Positions 43,272 to 53,073 of a stretch of DNA of 64,000 nt are shown here, in pieces. This DNA comes from Dyella sp. EPa41. GTDB taxonomy: Bacteria > Pseudomonadota > Gammaproteobacteria > Xanthomonadales > Rhodanobacteraceae. Below the pieces are notes generated by a model, which was not told the origin of the DNA, ran no database searches, and saw only the letters and a list, made by a program, of their open reading frames with translations. The stretch is from NCBI RefSeq assembly GCF_016586165.1, contig NZ_BCPR01000005.1:48497-112496 (forward strand), in the 5' to 3' direction. The position numbers were made by a program, and so were the translations under genes. Positions within the stretch are counted from its first letter, which is position 1. The number at the start of each line of letters is the position of its first letter.

Positions 43272-43746
43272 GATCTTTCCCCGTCACACGGCGCGCACGG
43301 CGTCCGAGCCACCTGAATCAACCGGCCGGCATCCACCGAACTGGAGACAGGTGGTTAACATGAAAGCCGATGGGCATCAATTGTCCTGTGGCCCTCACGC
43401 CCTAAACGACGAGCGGCAAGGCCTCCCTTGATGTCGTGACACACTGTTGGTGTGCGATAACCAGACACGTGTTCCGCATCCGGGCAGCGCGGTCCGACAG
43501 CCATGCGAACGCGACACCGGCGCCGCGCCTATCTGTACGATCCTGCGCGACAGCGCGCCATGCGCGGCGAAGATCCCCCGGGTCGAGGTCTCAACGGACT
43601 GGCGCAACGGTGCTTCTTTCCCATCCATACGACAAAACGCCGGCGCTGATGCCGGCGTTTAGGGGAGGAACCAACGAACATGGGGCCGACAATGCGTTGT
43701 ACCGCCGCCTGCTTCACGCATGGGCGCTGCCAGCCTGATCGGCTAT
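43272..43746. other. Intergenic stretch with a terminator
   Basis: 475 bases between two minus-strand genes. Several short open frames are present but none has a ribosome site or recognisable content. It holds the terminator of the gene at 43747 (listed separately) and presumably the promoter of the DUF969 operon. Confidence 0.4.
43635..43660 (-). terminator. Intrinsic terminator
   Basis: Perfect 10-bp stem AAACGCCGGC / GCCGGCGTTT with a 6-base loop; on the minus strand it is followed by TTTTGT, ending transcription of the small gene at 43747-44031. Confidence 0.7.
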
Positions 43747-44031
43747 TCAGTTCAACGACGATTTGCGCACCAGATGCAGCCAGTGCTCGGCGCGGGCCCG
43801 GAAGACGTCCGCCGTCTTGCTGGCGGCCGCTTCTGTCTTGCCATCCAGCGACCCGATATCCCGGATCCGTATTTCGCGATCGGCGAACAGCTGCCCGATC
43901 GCCTGGCCCAACGCAGCCTTGTTTGGGTGCGTGGCGATGAGCGCCGACACGACAAGTTCCATGGCCATGGAGCTCATGCCGTGCTCGACCAACAAGGCCT
44001 CCAGGGTGCGGAGACGATCTTCGCTGGACAT
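43747..44031 (-). CDS. Small protein of unknown function
   Basis: 94 aa from ATG 44031 with CCGGAG upstream. All-helical look (SSEDRLRTLEALLVEHGMSS; MELVVSALIATHPNKAALGQ) ending ARAEHWLHLVRKSSLN. Not recognised. Followed by a good terminator, which supports it as a real transcribed unit. Confidence 0.6.
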   Translation of the reverse strand: MSSEDRLRTLEALLVEHGMSSMAMELVVSALIATHPNKAALGQAIGQLFADREIRIRDIGSLDGKTEAAASKTADVFRARAEHWLHLVRKSSLN

Positions 44032-44165
44032 GTGATGCTCCGGTTGGATTGGGAGAAGCCAACAAGCCGACATGGGCGCTTCGCACTGCATTGGCTCAAA
44101 ACATCCACGATGAGCCATGAACCGATAGCCGCCTGGACCGGCACTGTCCGACATGACAGCCCGGC

Positions 44166-44315
44166 CTAGGCATCCTTGTCGGCCGGCTCCCTTGCGGTGG
44201 ACTGCGTCCTGGTGCCGTCACGCGATGCCATCTTCTTGGCCTGCTTGCTGTCCTGCTTTTTCTTCTTTGCGATTTCGCGCTGGCGCTTTTCAAAGGAATA
44301 GTTTGTCTTTGCCAA
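44166..44315 (-). CDS. Small basic protein
   Basis: 49 aa from a TTG at 44315 (AKTNYSFEKRQREIAKKKKQ, then DSKQAKKMASRDG). The NYSFEKRQREIAKKKK block is typical of short conserved lysine-rich proteins in Proteobacteria of unknown function, which normally start right before AKTNYSF; this is why the TTG is preferred to the ATG at 44363. Likely nucleic-acid binding by charge. Confidence 0.5.
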   Translation of the reverse strand: MAKTNYSFEKRQREIAKKKKQDSKQAKKMASRDGTRTQSTAREPADKDA

Positions 44316-44392
44316 TGGGGCTTTCCCGAAGTGGTGGTGTGGCGGCTGCCTCCTGGAGTGCACCCGCTGGATCTGTCGCCATGCAATACAGC

Positions 44393-44719
44393 CTAGGTGG
44401 CCGATTTGTCCCGTGTGCAGGCAGTGCCATGCTCGCTGTACTCAGCGCGTATGGCCCTGCAATACGGGCCGTTCATCACGAAGCGGCGGCATACGGAGGG
44501 CCGGGTTTCATAAATGCCACAGTTCATGTGCACGGTGTCCAGGGCCGCGCACCAGCCGTCATCGGCATGCTTCATGACATGCAAGCCTTCGGGCGAGTAC
44601 GTGGTGAGGTGATCCGGGATACGGTCCTCGGGTTGCAGGACGACCGTGAGGCGACAGCAAACCGCTTCGCATCGGGAGCAATGTGCGGCGCCCTTGGCGG
44701 GTCTGGTGGGCAAGGTCAC
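44393..44719 (-). CDS. YkgJ-type Cys-cluster (zinc/iron chelating) protein
   Basis: 108 aa from a GTG at 44719 that overlaps the methyltransferase stop as GTGA (a TTG at 44737 is the alternative). Cysteines in C14-x2-C17-x3-C21-C22 (CSRCEAVCCRL), then DDGWCAALDTVHMNCGIYET, RPSVCRRF: the YkgJ/CxxCxxxCC family, thought to hold an Fe-S cluster or zinc. Partner of the methyltransferase in a two-gene operon. Confidence 0.82.
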   Translation of the reverse strand: MTLPTRPAKGAAHCSRCEAVCCRLTVVLQPEDRIPDHLTTYSPEGLHVMKHADDGWCAALDTVHMNCGIYETRPSVCRRFVMNGPYCRAIRAEYSEHGTACTRDKSAT

Positions 44720-45387
44720 GTGCAAGTGGTTTCCCAATGTCGGGTGTAATGCAGAAGATTGCCCCGGTAAGGCGGCGCGTCGCGGTCATCCATGGGGCAA
44801 CGTTCTTCGGTGAGTACGAAGCCTTGATTCGCCAATAGCTGGCTGAAGGATTCGCTATGGCTGCGGCCGGGGTCGGTCATCACGACCTCTGCAGAGGGGT
44901 AGGCGTGCCGCTTGATGATCTCGGCGACCAGCAATGCCTGTGCGGGTTCGTACAGCACGTCATTGGCGATGATGACGTCGAAGTGGCCTATCGATGGCTC
45001 AGGGGTGTCCCATGGCAGGCGCCGGTAATCAACAGCGGGCAACGCATTGAGTGCAGCGTTGTATGCAAGAAAGGATTCGGCCAGGGGATGGGCATCCGAC
45101 GCAACGATGTCCGCGCCGCGGCGGCGGAGGACGAGGCTTGCCAGTCCGATGCCACAACCCAATTCGAGAATGCGTTTTCCGTCCACGGCGAAGCGATGCA
45201 TGGCCTGGGCGAGAAGACGCTCTGATGGCCATAGCTGACCAAACAAGCTCCATTGGGCCGTCGAGATGCCCATGCGCGCGCGGTGCCCGTCGGCGTCGGA
45301 AAATTGCTGTTTGTCGCTCAGTATCCGTAAACGGTAGGTGTGGCCACCAACGGAAAGCCGTTCGTTGCGTGTGGCGTAGGCTGGCAT
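44716..45387 (-). CDS. SAM-dependent methyltransferase (METTL21/nicotinamide N-methyltransferase-like)
   Basis: 223 aa from ATG 45387 (CGGGAG upstream). Class I fold with motif I ILELGCGIGLASLVL (73-87), then ADIVASDAHPLAESFLAYNA, FDVIIANDVLYEP and MTDPGRSHSESF. The N-terminal RLSVGGHTYRLRILSDKQQF plus QWSLFGQLWPSERLLA is typical of the Methyltransf_16 protein-lysine group. Substrate unknown. Overlaps the YkgJ-like gene. Confidence 0.83.
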   Translation of the reverse strand: MPAYATRNERLSVGGHTYRLRILSDKQQFSDADGHRARMGISTAQWSLFGQLWPSERLLAQAMHRFAVDGKRILELGCGIGLASLVLRRRGADIVASDAHPLAESFLAYNAALNALPAVDYRRLPWDTPEPSIGHFDVIIANDVLYEPAQALLVAEIIKRHAYPSAEVVMTDPGRSHSESFSQLLANQGFVLTEERCPMDDRDAPPYRGNLLHYTRHWETTCT

Positions 45388-45598
45388 TGATGCTCCCGGA
45401 GGAACCCTGCAACCAGGGTGAGGTGGAGGGGAGCGAGTCATGTGGTTCCGTGGGTGACACATGACGCACCAAGCGACGTTGTGTTGGCCTGTTCGTGACA
45501 CGCCCACGGCAAACGGGTCATGTCATGGGCTGACCAGGCCTGGGGTCACCATGGGCGGGCAGGCGGCTGCATTGCCGCAGCCCAATCCACCCGGAAAA

Positions 45599-45787
45599 CT
45601 AGCGAACCTTGCGCCCACTGGGCGATGGCGGACGATTGGGTGCGGCGCCCGAATGGCCTTCATCGCGCGAAAAGCGGTTGGTTTTCCGATAGCTATGCTC
45701 CGCTTTGGCCGTATCCCGCTTCTTCTCGGAGCCGCGGTAAACATCATGGATGTCTGACAGCGAGATCGGCTTGGTAGGTGGTGTCAT
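45599..45787 (-). CDS. Small charged protein of unknown function
   Basis: 62 aa from ATG 45787 with AGGAAC upstream (MTPPTKPISLSDIHDVYRGS, EKKRDTAKAEHSYRKTNRFS). Very polar, probably unstructured. No family recognised. Confidence 0.45.
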   Translation of the reverse strand: MTPPTKPISLSDIHDVYRGSEKKRDTAKAEHSYRKTNRFSRDEGHSGAAPNRPPSPSGRKVR

Positions 45788-45872
45788 GGCGAGTTCCTGG
45801 GCAACGGGTGGCGCAAGGCCACGTCGGCCTCTCGCCATCGAGAGATCAACGCGGAAGAAGATGGTCTATCGA

Positions 45873-46082
45873 CTAGTGAAGGCTGTGATACCAAAGCGCT
45901 TCCATGCCCAAACGCGTCGCACAAACCCTTGCTTGATCGACTGTCACCAAGCCCGCTTCGCTGAGCCGACGCAGGTCGGCAAGGCGCCTTATCGTGCGCA
46001 GTGACAATGGACAGCGCTTTACAACCTCATCCAGCAGAGCCCACTGCCTACAACTCAAGCCACAGGATGGATGGGTGCTCAT
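45873..46082 (-). CDS. Small Cys-containing protein of unknown function
   Basis: 69 aa from ATG 46082 with a weak GAG upstream. Helical, possibly HTH-like (LDEVVKRCPLSLRTIRRLAD, LRRLSEAGLVTVDQARVCAT). The next 600 bases upstream have no other candidate. Uncertain. Confidence 0.4.
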   Translation of the reverse strand: MSTHPSCGLSCRQWALLDEVVKRCPLSLRTIRRLADLRRLSEAGLVTVDQARVCATRLGMEALWYHSLH

Positions 46083-46683
46083 GCGCTCTTTGTCGCGAGC
46101 ATCCGTGCGCGCCTCGTGGGAGTGGCCGACTGGAGTGTGTCCAACCACCCCACCATACGCTGTTGCTTGGCTTCAAATGTTAGTTTCCCCGTGTGGGACG
46201 GGGAATCTCATTGCAGCTGTTTCCTGAAGAGGCCAGCGTCCAAGCAGTTTTCCGAGGAAAAGATCGTGTCGACTCCGTCGATGCCTTGGCCGACGGCCCC
46301 GACGCGGATGGACAATGGCATGGTGCTGGCGCTTGTTGCACGATGGCATTGCCCTGCGCGGGCGCTTCGGCATGACCACTGAACGCTTTTGCAGCGAGGA
46401 TCTCGCGATTTCCGCCGCCAGGGCCAGTGGAGCTTCCGAAAGTGCAACGTTACGGATGCCGGGGCTCGGTGATCTCCTCGCCCGGATGGCAAGTCATGAC
46501 CTGTCGGTCGTCAGGCATCGCACTGGGCATGTGGAATGTTCCGCATGCATGCTGGACCGCGAGAGCCGGTGCTGGCATCCGGCCATCTTCGACAACCACC
46601 TATCCGGGTCAGAAGCGGACGTCGGGGCATGAGTTGCCCGCTCTTCACATGCGCAGGAGAGGCACACCGCGGAAACGCACCAC
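46083..46683. other. Gene-poor stretch before the cold-shock gene
   Basis: Open frames on both strands are short, overlapping and without ribosome sites. Nothing recognised. Confidence 0.35.
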
Positions 46684-46713
46684 AAAAAAACCCGGCGCGA
46701 GGCCGGGCTTTTT
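46684..46713 (-). terminator. Intrinsic terminator of the cold-shock gene
   Basis: Stem CCCGGC(C) / GGCCGGG with loop around GCGCGA; on the minus strand it ends in TTTTTTTG, 19 bases after the cold-shock stop codon. Confidence 0.85.
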
Positions 46714-46731
46714 GCGACTGGGCGGGAGTTT

Positions 46732-46944
46732 TTAGACTGCCTGGACCTGCTCGGCCTGGAGGCCGCGCTGGCCCTGGGTCACGATGAAGGACACCTTCTG
46801 ACCCTCAGCCAGGCTTTTGAAGCCCGACGACTGGATGGAACGGAAGTGCACGAATACGTCGTCACCACCTTGGTCGCGGCTGATAAAGCCAAAACCTTTT
46901 GCATCGTTGAACCACTTCACGGTACCGGTTTCTGCCTGGGACAT
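46732..46944 (-). CDS. Cold-shock protein CspA family
   Basis: 70 aa from ATG 46944 with AAGGAG upstream. Single cold-shock domain with RNP1 KGFGFIS and RNP2 VFVHF ([20 protein letters not shown]). Binds single-stranded RNA/DNA as an RNA chaperone. The frame continues upstream but that is 5' leader; such genes usually have long regulated leaders. Confidence 0.95.
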   Translation of the reverse strand: MSQAETGTVKWFNDAKGFGFISRDQGGDDVFVHFRSIQSSGFKSLAEGQKVSFIVTQGQRGLQAEQVQAV

Positions 46945-47485
46945 GTGTTTCTCCTTGGAACGAAAAAAAGCCGCTACGCGGCGGAAAAGCTGGTTGCAAG
47001 GAGAAAGGGGGTACAACGGTGTAGTGAACTGCGATCTACAGCATCGGGCCACCATTCAGGGTGACCCTTGAAACTCAGCTCCCCTACCCTAGAGATCATT
47101 GGCCCAAAGAGCAAATGGCCACATAACCTTTCGTTCAGAAAGGGCGATTTCCCAAGCCACGTCCCCCTATGCCTGGAGGGTTTCTGCAAGCCAGCCTCGC
47201 GTGAAACCGCCATCACTAAGTGTGAGCTTCGCAAAGCGCAATGCTCGCCTCGCAGATCGCGCGACGGCCCGTCGAGCAAGCATCGGAAACAGATGCCCAG
47301 ACCGTTAGCTGCATCCTCCAGCCAACACGGAATCGCGCGCCGCAGCGGCACGAAGGCGGGCAAGAAAAGTGCAATCGGAAGCAGGCCTTCCTTTCCGTGG
47401 ACACCTGCTAAGTAGTTTTTCGGTGTTTCGTTGCCGTGTTCTCCTGTCTACTAAACCTCACCGCAACCATCGCGCAGAGGGTGTC
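46945..47485. other. Leader of the cold-shock gene and intergenic stretch
   Basis: 541 bases between divergent genes. No supported ORF. The part next to 46944 should be the cold-shock leader, where regulatory RNA structure is common in the family; I saw no clear cold-box match. Confidence 0.35.
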
Positions 47486-48511
47486 ATGGGCATGCAGTGG
47501 GCCATTCCGGCTGTCGCAGCCACCTTGTTCTTCGTGTCAGCCGCCCATGCCGCTGCACCATCCGCAGAGGCCGTCCCGGTCACGGTGAACAACTTTGTCC
47601 GCGCCGAATCGGACACCTACCTCGCTTCTCTCCAGAAACGCAACGGCCTCGGCAATCTCCACTCCGAACGCGAGCCGGCATCCATCGACAAGCAGGACGT
47701 GATACGCCTCAATCGCGACACGCTGTACACCTCCGGCGTCTTCGACCTGGACGCGGGTCCTGTCACCGTTGTTCTTCCTGATGCCGGCAAGCGATTCATG
47801 TCGATGCAGGTGATCAGCGAAGACCACTACGTGCCGGCCGTGGTCTACGGTGCGGGCAGCTACACCTTCGACAAGGACAAGGTCGGCACACGCTACATGG
47901 CCGTGGCCATCCGCACCCTGGTCGACCCGAACGATGCCAAGGATGTGCAGGCAGTGCACGCGCTGCAGGATGCCATCAAGGTCAGCCAGGCGAGCCATGG
48001 CACGTTCGAGGTTCCCCGTTGGGACCCGGTGAGCCAAAAGAAGATACGCGACGCCTTGCTCGTGCTCGCCGCTTCAACGACGGGGTTCAAGAATGCGTTT
48101 GGCAAGAAGGGCGAGGTTGATCCGATCGCGCACCTCATGGGTACCGCCGCGGGATGGGGCGGAAATCCGGACAAGGACGCCACCTATCTGGGGTTTACGC
48201 CACCCAGGAACGACGGCAAGACGATCTACCATCTCACGGTGAGAGACGTTCCCGTCGACGCCTTCTGGTCCATCAGCGTTTACAACGCCGATGGTTATTT
48301 CCAGAAGAATGCGCTGAACGCCTATACGCTTAACGACATCACCGCCAAGCGCAGCGCGGACGGCTCCATCCGCGTGCAGTTCGGCGGCTGCGACGGCAAG
48401 ATCCCCAATTGCCTCCCGATCATGCCCGGCTGGAACTACACCGTGCGCCTCTATCGGCCTCGCGCTGCCATCCTCGACCAATCATGGAAGTTCCCGGAGC
48501 CACAGGCCTAG
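47486..48511 (+). CDS. DUF1254/DUF1214 secreted protein, third copy
   Basis: 341 aa with signal peptide (AIPAVAATLFFVSAAHAAAP) and AGAGGG before ATG 47486. Shorter family form: VTVNNFVRAESDTYLASLQK, LNRDTLYTSGVFDLDAGPVT, FMSMQVISEDHYVP; C-terminal IYHLTVRDVPVDAFWSISVY, NADGYFQKN, NAYTLNDITAKRSADGSIRV. Stands alone, 7 kb from the tandem pair. Function unknown. Confidence 0.87.
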   Translation: MGMQWAIPAVAATLFFVSAAHAAAPSAEAVPVTVNNFVRAESDTYLASLQKRNGLGNLHSEREPASIDKQDVIRLNRDTLYTSGVFDLDAGPVTVVLPDAGKRFMSMQVISEDHYVPAVVYGAGSYTFDKDKVGTRYMAVAIRTLVDPNDAKDVQAVHALQDAIKVSQASHGTFEVPRWDPVSQKKIRDALLVLAASTTGFKNAFGKKGEVDPIAHLMGTAAGWGGNPDKDATYLGFTPPRNDGKTIYHLTVRDVPVDAFWSISVYNADGYFQKNALNAYTLNDITAKRSADGSIRVQFGGCDGKIPNCLPIMPGWNYTVRLYRPRAAILDQSWKFPEPQA

Positions 48512-48587
48512 GCGGAACGGCATGACGTGAGGGGCCGTTCCGGCCCGGATGCCAGGCTTGCTCTGAAAGCGCGCGGCTCAAGGCCTC

Positions 48588-48944
48588 CTAGCCAGGGAGA
48601 CTGACCACCGGCACGAAGCCGCCGAAGATCATGCGCTTGCCGTCGAAAGGCATGTCACCGGGGCCAGGCATGCGCGGGTCCTGCATGATTTTCTCCATGC
48701 CGGCATCGCGAGTGGCCTTGTCGGGCCATTCGATCCAGGAGAACACCACCGATTCGTCCTGCGTCGCCTGCACGGCGCGGCGGAAATCGGTGACCTTGCC
48801 GTCGGGTACATCGTCGCCCCAGCACTCCACCACCCGGATGGCGCCGAACTCCACGAAAACGGCGTCGAAGGTACGGGCGTGCTCGATGAACTGCTCCCGG
48901 TTGGCGTTGGGTACGGCGATCACGAAACCATCGATGTAGGACAT
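48588..48944 (-). CDS. DUF1428 protein
   Basis: 118 aa from ATG 48944 with AAGGAG upstream. Dimeric ferredoxin-like alpha/beta barrel family DUF1428: MSYIDGFVIAVPNANREQFI, VVECWGDDVPDGKVTDF, VVFSWIEWPDKATRDAGMEK, FDGKRMIFGGF. Function unknown in the family. The 400 bases upstream, to the antiporter relic, are empty of supported genes. Confidence 0.88.
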   Translation of the reverse strand: MSYIDGFVIAVPNANREQFIEHARTFDAVFVEFGAIRVVECWGDDVPDGKVTDFRRAVQATQDESVVFSWIEWPDKATRDAGMEKIMQDPRMPGPGDMPFDGKRMIFGGFVPVVSLPG

Positions 48945-49345
48945 GACTGTCTCCTTGGTGGAAAGAGCGACCGGGTGGCCGCCTTCATGCATACGACGAA
49001 CGAGTGTATGGCGGATCGACACGAGCCCCATCCGGGCGGATGCGGGAAGCCGTACGCGTCCGCCTCACGCAACAAGCAAAAAGGCACGGGAAGAAGATCC
49101 TGTGCCTTCGGATGCGAAGCGATGGTGATCGGTTGCTGTTCGGCTTTGCGGCTTCTGCATGGCCCATCGATGGCCTTGCCTGGAAAAGGGTCGGCAAGCT
49201 TTTGGCGTCATAGCCCACGGTCGCGACTGCCTGCCAAGACTGCAAGGCCCGAGCCTTCCCCCCCACCCTCACAGAGCGGAGAGAGCCACGCTCCGCGCCA
49301 AGACGTGCCCGAGCCGATTGCGCCGCGCTCATACTCAAACTGAAG
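48945..49345. other. Intergenic stretch
   Basis: No gene seen between the DUF1428 gene and the antiporter remnant. Confidence 0.35.
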
Positions 49346-50679
49346 CTAGATCATAGAATCGCCCTCCATCTCCGGAACGCCGGCGCTTAGCTCCAGCCAA
49401 TCGAGCTCTTCTTCCACTTGGCGATACGCATCATCGCCAATCTTGTTAGTGCGCCTGAGATCCTCGATCGCGTGCCTTGCCACGCCAACCAACTGACGTC
49501 GCAACACGTTGCCATGGCTATTTCCGGGACTGAACTCCCGCACCGCACCACTCAATGCTTCGGAGATCTCCTGCCTCAGTCGTTCGGCTGCAGGCGCAGG
49601 GTCCTGCCCTAACTCGGCCAGGGCGGACCTCGCCGCTACCTTTCGTGCTAACGCGAGTTCGTTCTGCACTGTGTAGTCAGGCGGTAGGCGAATGAATCTG
49701 AGGAGTGGACGCAGGGTCAGGCCTTGAATGGTCAGCGTCCCCAGTACGACAACGAATGCAGTGAGCTGAACGAAGTCGCGGTAGGGAAAGCTGGACGGCA
49801 GTGCCATGGCGGCGGCGAGCGTCACGATGCCTCGCATGCCCGACCAACCGACAAGGACCGCACCCCCAAGGCTCGGCCTGCAGGTTGACGTGTTGTCGCC
49901 CAACCGATGCCTCGGCCGAACGAGTGCATAGTGGACCAGCTGCAGAACGAGGCGGACCCTATCACCACGCCGAGAATGACAAGAGCCATCAAGATCGAAT
50001 GTACGCGCTGTTCGGGTGACAACGCCTCAAGCACAGGGCGGAGCTGCAAACCAATCAGAGTGAATGCAAGCGCATTCAGTACGACCGTGGCCGAATCCCA
50101 GATGGCGAACGAGGACAATCTGACGTATGCAGGTCCTGAATAGTCGTTCCGCTGGGCCAAGGTGATCGCGAATGTAACCACCGTGATGATGGGCGAGAGA
50201 CCGAGCCAGTCACTCGCCAGCCATAGCCCGAAGGTTAGGCCAAACTGGAAGATCACCGCGCTGGACACATCTTCGAATCGCGCCATGAGCCAGCTGGCAG
50301 GCCACGACAAAAGCACGCCTGCCGCTGCACCCGCAAGAACCACAAGTGTAAATAACGGGACCGCCTGGCCGGCATCAAAACTTCCGAGCATGGTGGCGGA
50401 AACGGCCACTTTGTAGATGAGCAAAGCGGAGGCGTCGTTGAGCATGCTCTCTCCCTCCAGCACCATGCGGATGCGGAGCGGCAGGGGCATCCTTTTCAGA
50501 ACCGTGGTGGCCGCGACAGCGTCCGGCGGCGCCAGCAGCGCTCCCAGCGTCATCGCGGCAGCCCATGACATGCCTGGCATCAGATGACGCACGACCACCG
50601 CCACGGCGAAAGTCGTCAGGGCGACCGTAACAAGTACCAGCGCCGTGACATGATCCCAGCATTCCCATAGATCGCGCAA
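49346..50679 (-). pseudogene. CPA1-type Na+/H+ antiporter, truncated and frameshifted
   Basis: Two frames together cover most of an NhaP/CPA1 antiporter. The first (50679-49822) starts at VTALVLVTVALTTFAVAVVV and includes LGALLAPPDAVAATTVLKRM and EGESMLNDASALLIYKVAVS, but lacks the first two or so membrane segments. At about 49955 one base is missing; the other frame continues RLVLQLVHYALVRPRHRLGD and then GWSGMRGIVTLAAAMALPSS to a hydrophilic tail (ELDWLELSAGVPEMEGDSMI). The missing N-terminus faces the truncated flavin monooxygenase, so both were cut at one junction. Confidence 0.85.
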
Positions 50680-50687
50680 CGACGCAA

Positions 50688-52053
50688 GTGAAGTATCACC
50701 CCCCTCTCTTTGGGTGCTTCGCGCGTATCAACACGGCACGCATGATCGACGGTCACCCGAAGCTCGTGACCTTCTGCCAACCCCAATTGGAAACCGCGCT
50801 GCGCCGCCGGCTATCTCAATACCCTAACGTGGATGTTCAGTTGGGCGTGGCACTGGAAAACTTCGTCGACGAAGGAAACTGCGTCGAAGTCATGCTCAGG
50901 CATGGTGACGGGCTCCGCCCCGTTCGGACTCGATACCTGATCGGCGCGGACGGAGCAGGCTCGCTCGTGCGGCGCTCGCATCGTTGATGCACTGGACGTA
51001 CCGACACCGATCGACCACGTCGAGTTCCTATGCGACCCACGACGCCCCACGCCTCACATGGTGGCGCCCGGTGGCAGACAGCGTTGGGAATTCATGCTGC
51101 ACGCCGGCGAACAAGCCAGCGAGATGGAAAAGCCTGAGCGTGTTCGAGCCCTGCTCGCCCCCTGGTGCAAGCCCGAAGACATCCGCATCGAGCGTACCGC
51201 GGTGTACCGCTTCCACGCCCGCGAGGCGCGCCGCTTCTCGAAAGGTCGCTGCTTTCTTGTCGGCGATGCCGCGCATGTCACCCCACCTTTCGCCGGCCAG
51301 GGCTTGGTCGCCGGCCTTCGCGACACCGCGAATCTCGCCTGGAAAATCGCGGGCGTGGTGCGGGGCCAGCTCAACGAGCAGGTGCTAGCCAGCTACGACC
51401 AGGAGCGCCGCCCGCACGCTCGCAAGATCATCAGTCTTGCCCGGTTCCTCGGCAAGCTGGTGATGCCGCGTAATCGCCTCGTCGCCTTTGCCATCCACGG
51501 GACAATCCGTGCAGTGCGAATGCTTCCTGCAGGCCGGTCGGTATTCGACGATCTAAAAATCAAGCCACCGCAGGTGTTCCATCGCGGTTTGTTTTGGCGT
51601 GACCGAACGGCTCGCAAGCTCCTCGCAGGTTCCATGTTGCCGCAATGCTGGATCCGCACCTACGAACATTCCGAACCCGTGCTCGGCGACAATGCACTCG
51701 GATTGCAGTGGTCGCTCATCGGCTTCGGCGTGGATCCCGCCGCACACCTTGACGGCAAGCTGCTCGCCCGCTGGAGCTGTCTGGGCGGAATGACCTGGCA
51801 GTGGTGCCAAGGCGGCGACGCACGACATTTGACACCAAAAGAGCGGCGCCTTGTGCCCATGGATGAGATCGGTCTACCTCGACTACCACCGGAGGGCTGG
51901 GTTGCCATCGTGCGCCCAGACCGCTGCGTCATGGCTGAGGGTCCCAGTGCAAAGGTCGATCCGATGTTGCAGCGTGCGCTCAGCATGCTGGAGCCGATGC
52001 CATCCAGCGGGGCTCAGCCCGAAGGCAGTCATCGGGCGATGACTTCCAGCTAA
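50688..52053 (+). pseudogene. FAD-dependent aromatic monooxygenase, truncated and with internal deletion
   Basis: Resembles MhpA-type hydroxylases. The fragment begins at NTARMIDGHPKLVTFCQPQL, so the N-terminal FAD-binding GxGxxG is absent. The second block (LIGADGAGSLVRR) ends at 50987 in SHR; homology resumes in another frame at IVDALDVPTPIDHVEFLCDP, leaving out roughly 15-20 residues normally between, which indicates a small out-of-frame deletion near 50977. The rest is preserved: CFLVGDAAHVTPPFAGQGLV, AGLRDTANLAWKIAGVVRGQ and a C-terminal domain. Not functional as it stands. Confidence 0.85.
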
Positions 52054-52203
52054 AGGTGCGAGTCCTCGGCCAAGTGGAGAGGCTGCCCGGATTACCCCCT
52101 TCAATTCGAAGGTCATATCCCTAGACGTCGTCGAGTCTGGGCTCCCGATCGCGCGAAAGACGGCGGATTTCGACGGCTGTACGAGGAGGGGCTGTGCTCG
52201 ATC

Positions 52204-52404
52204 TCATGATGACTCTGTTCGTTGAACGCATCCATCCCTGGGGGCTCTGCTTTCATGATCTTTCCTTAACAGGAAATCCCGGCAGAGGTGTTTCTCGGCC
52301 GGATAAAAAGCGCCGTGGCTCGCATGGGCAGTGCAACGGCCCAGACCTGCTTGCGGATTGATTCGGTCGGGCGCGAAGTAACAGCACCGTTCGCAAACAA
52401 TCAT
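52204..52404 (-). CDS. Small Cys-rich protein of unknown function
   Basis: 66 aa from ATG 52404 (a TTG at 52416 is possible; no good ribosome site for either). Five Cys in a zinc-ribbon-like spacing: CERCCYFAP, LGRCTAHA and KHLCRDF. No named family recognised. Uncertain. Confidence 0.45.
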   Translation of the reverse strand: MIVCERCCYFAPDRINPQAGLGRCTAHASHGAFYPAEKHLCRDFLLRKDHESRAPRDGCVQRTESS

Positions 52405-52451
52405 CGTGATCGGCAAGGCGGTGATGGTGATACCGGATCAAACGGCCTGCA

Positions 52452-52976
52452 CTAGGCTGGCCTCCACGGTGCGTTGAATGTGGTCATCCCGTCACTGAGG
52501 TCTCCCGCGCCCACACGCCCTCCATGGGTGTCGCAGGTCGGCCGCTCAGGGCGCTTGCGGACAATGATGTGCACGATGCCCTCACGGGCCGTGACCGTGA
52601 TGCGGCGGGGATCGGCGCTGGCTGGCAAGGTGACGCGCCGATGAAAAGCACCATGTTGGCGCTCGATACGCAAGAAGGTTTCGCGCCCAGCCTGAGCTTC
52701 CGTTTGGCGCTCACCCTCGATGGTCAGCAGCCCTCGGTCCATGTACACCTTCATGTCGCTGGGCGAGACGCCAGGCGCATCCACGTAAAGAATGAAGCGG
52801 TGCGCTTCTTCCTTGATGTCCACGCGCGGCGTCCATGGGTGGATGACGATCGAAGAGTCGTCCGCGGAAACATCGCGGCATGGATGTCTCTTGAACACCC
52901 GATCAAAGAGTTGTTTGACCGGATCCTGCGGCCTCATGTTGGGCCAGTCAGACGGGCGCAGCATGTTGTCTTTCAT
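52452..52976 (-). CDS. Hsp20 small heat-shock protein
   Basis: 174 aa. Alpha-crystallin domain from about residue 48 (PRVDIKEEAHRFILYVDAPG ... MDRGLLTIEGERQTEAQ ... GAFHRRVTLPASADPRRITV), shared N-terminal DPVKQLFDRVF with the next upstream gene, so the two are paralogues. Holds unfolding proteins in oligomers until refolded. Extra C-terminal tail without the usual I-x-I/V, which reads HIIVRKRPERPT. Third gene of the heat-shock cluster in transcription order. Confidence 0.93.
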   Translation of the reverse strand: MKDNMLRPSDWPNMRPQDPVKQLFDRVFKRHPCRDVSADDSSIVIHPWTPRVDIKEEAHRFILYVDAPGVSPSDMKVYMDRGLLTIEGERQTEAQAGRETFLRIERQHGAFHRRVTLPASADPRRITVTAREGIVHIIVRKRPERPTCDTHGGRVGAGDLSDGMTTFNAPWRPA

Positions 52977-53073
52977 GGCGGGTTTTCCACAACAGGCATG
53001 AAGAGGGCGTCGGCGGGATGGGTGCTATCCGCGCACCCATCCCGGCACGGCGGCCTGGCGTCCGCTCCGTGCA

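Noticed and set aside
46974..47415. Open frames upstream of the cold-shock gene
   Set aside because: Low-complexity, no ribosome sites, and they cover the expected cold-shock leader.
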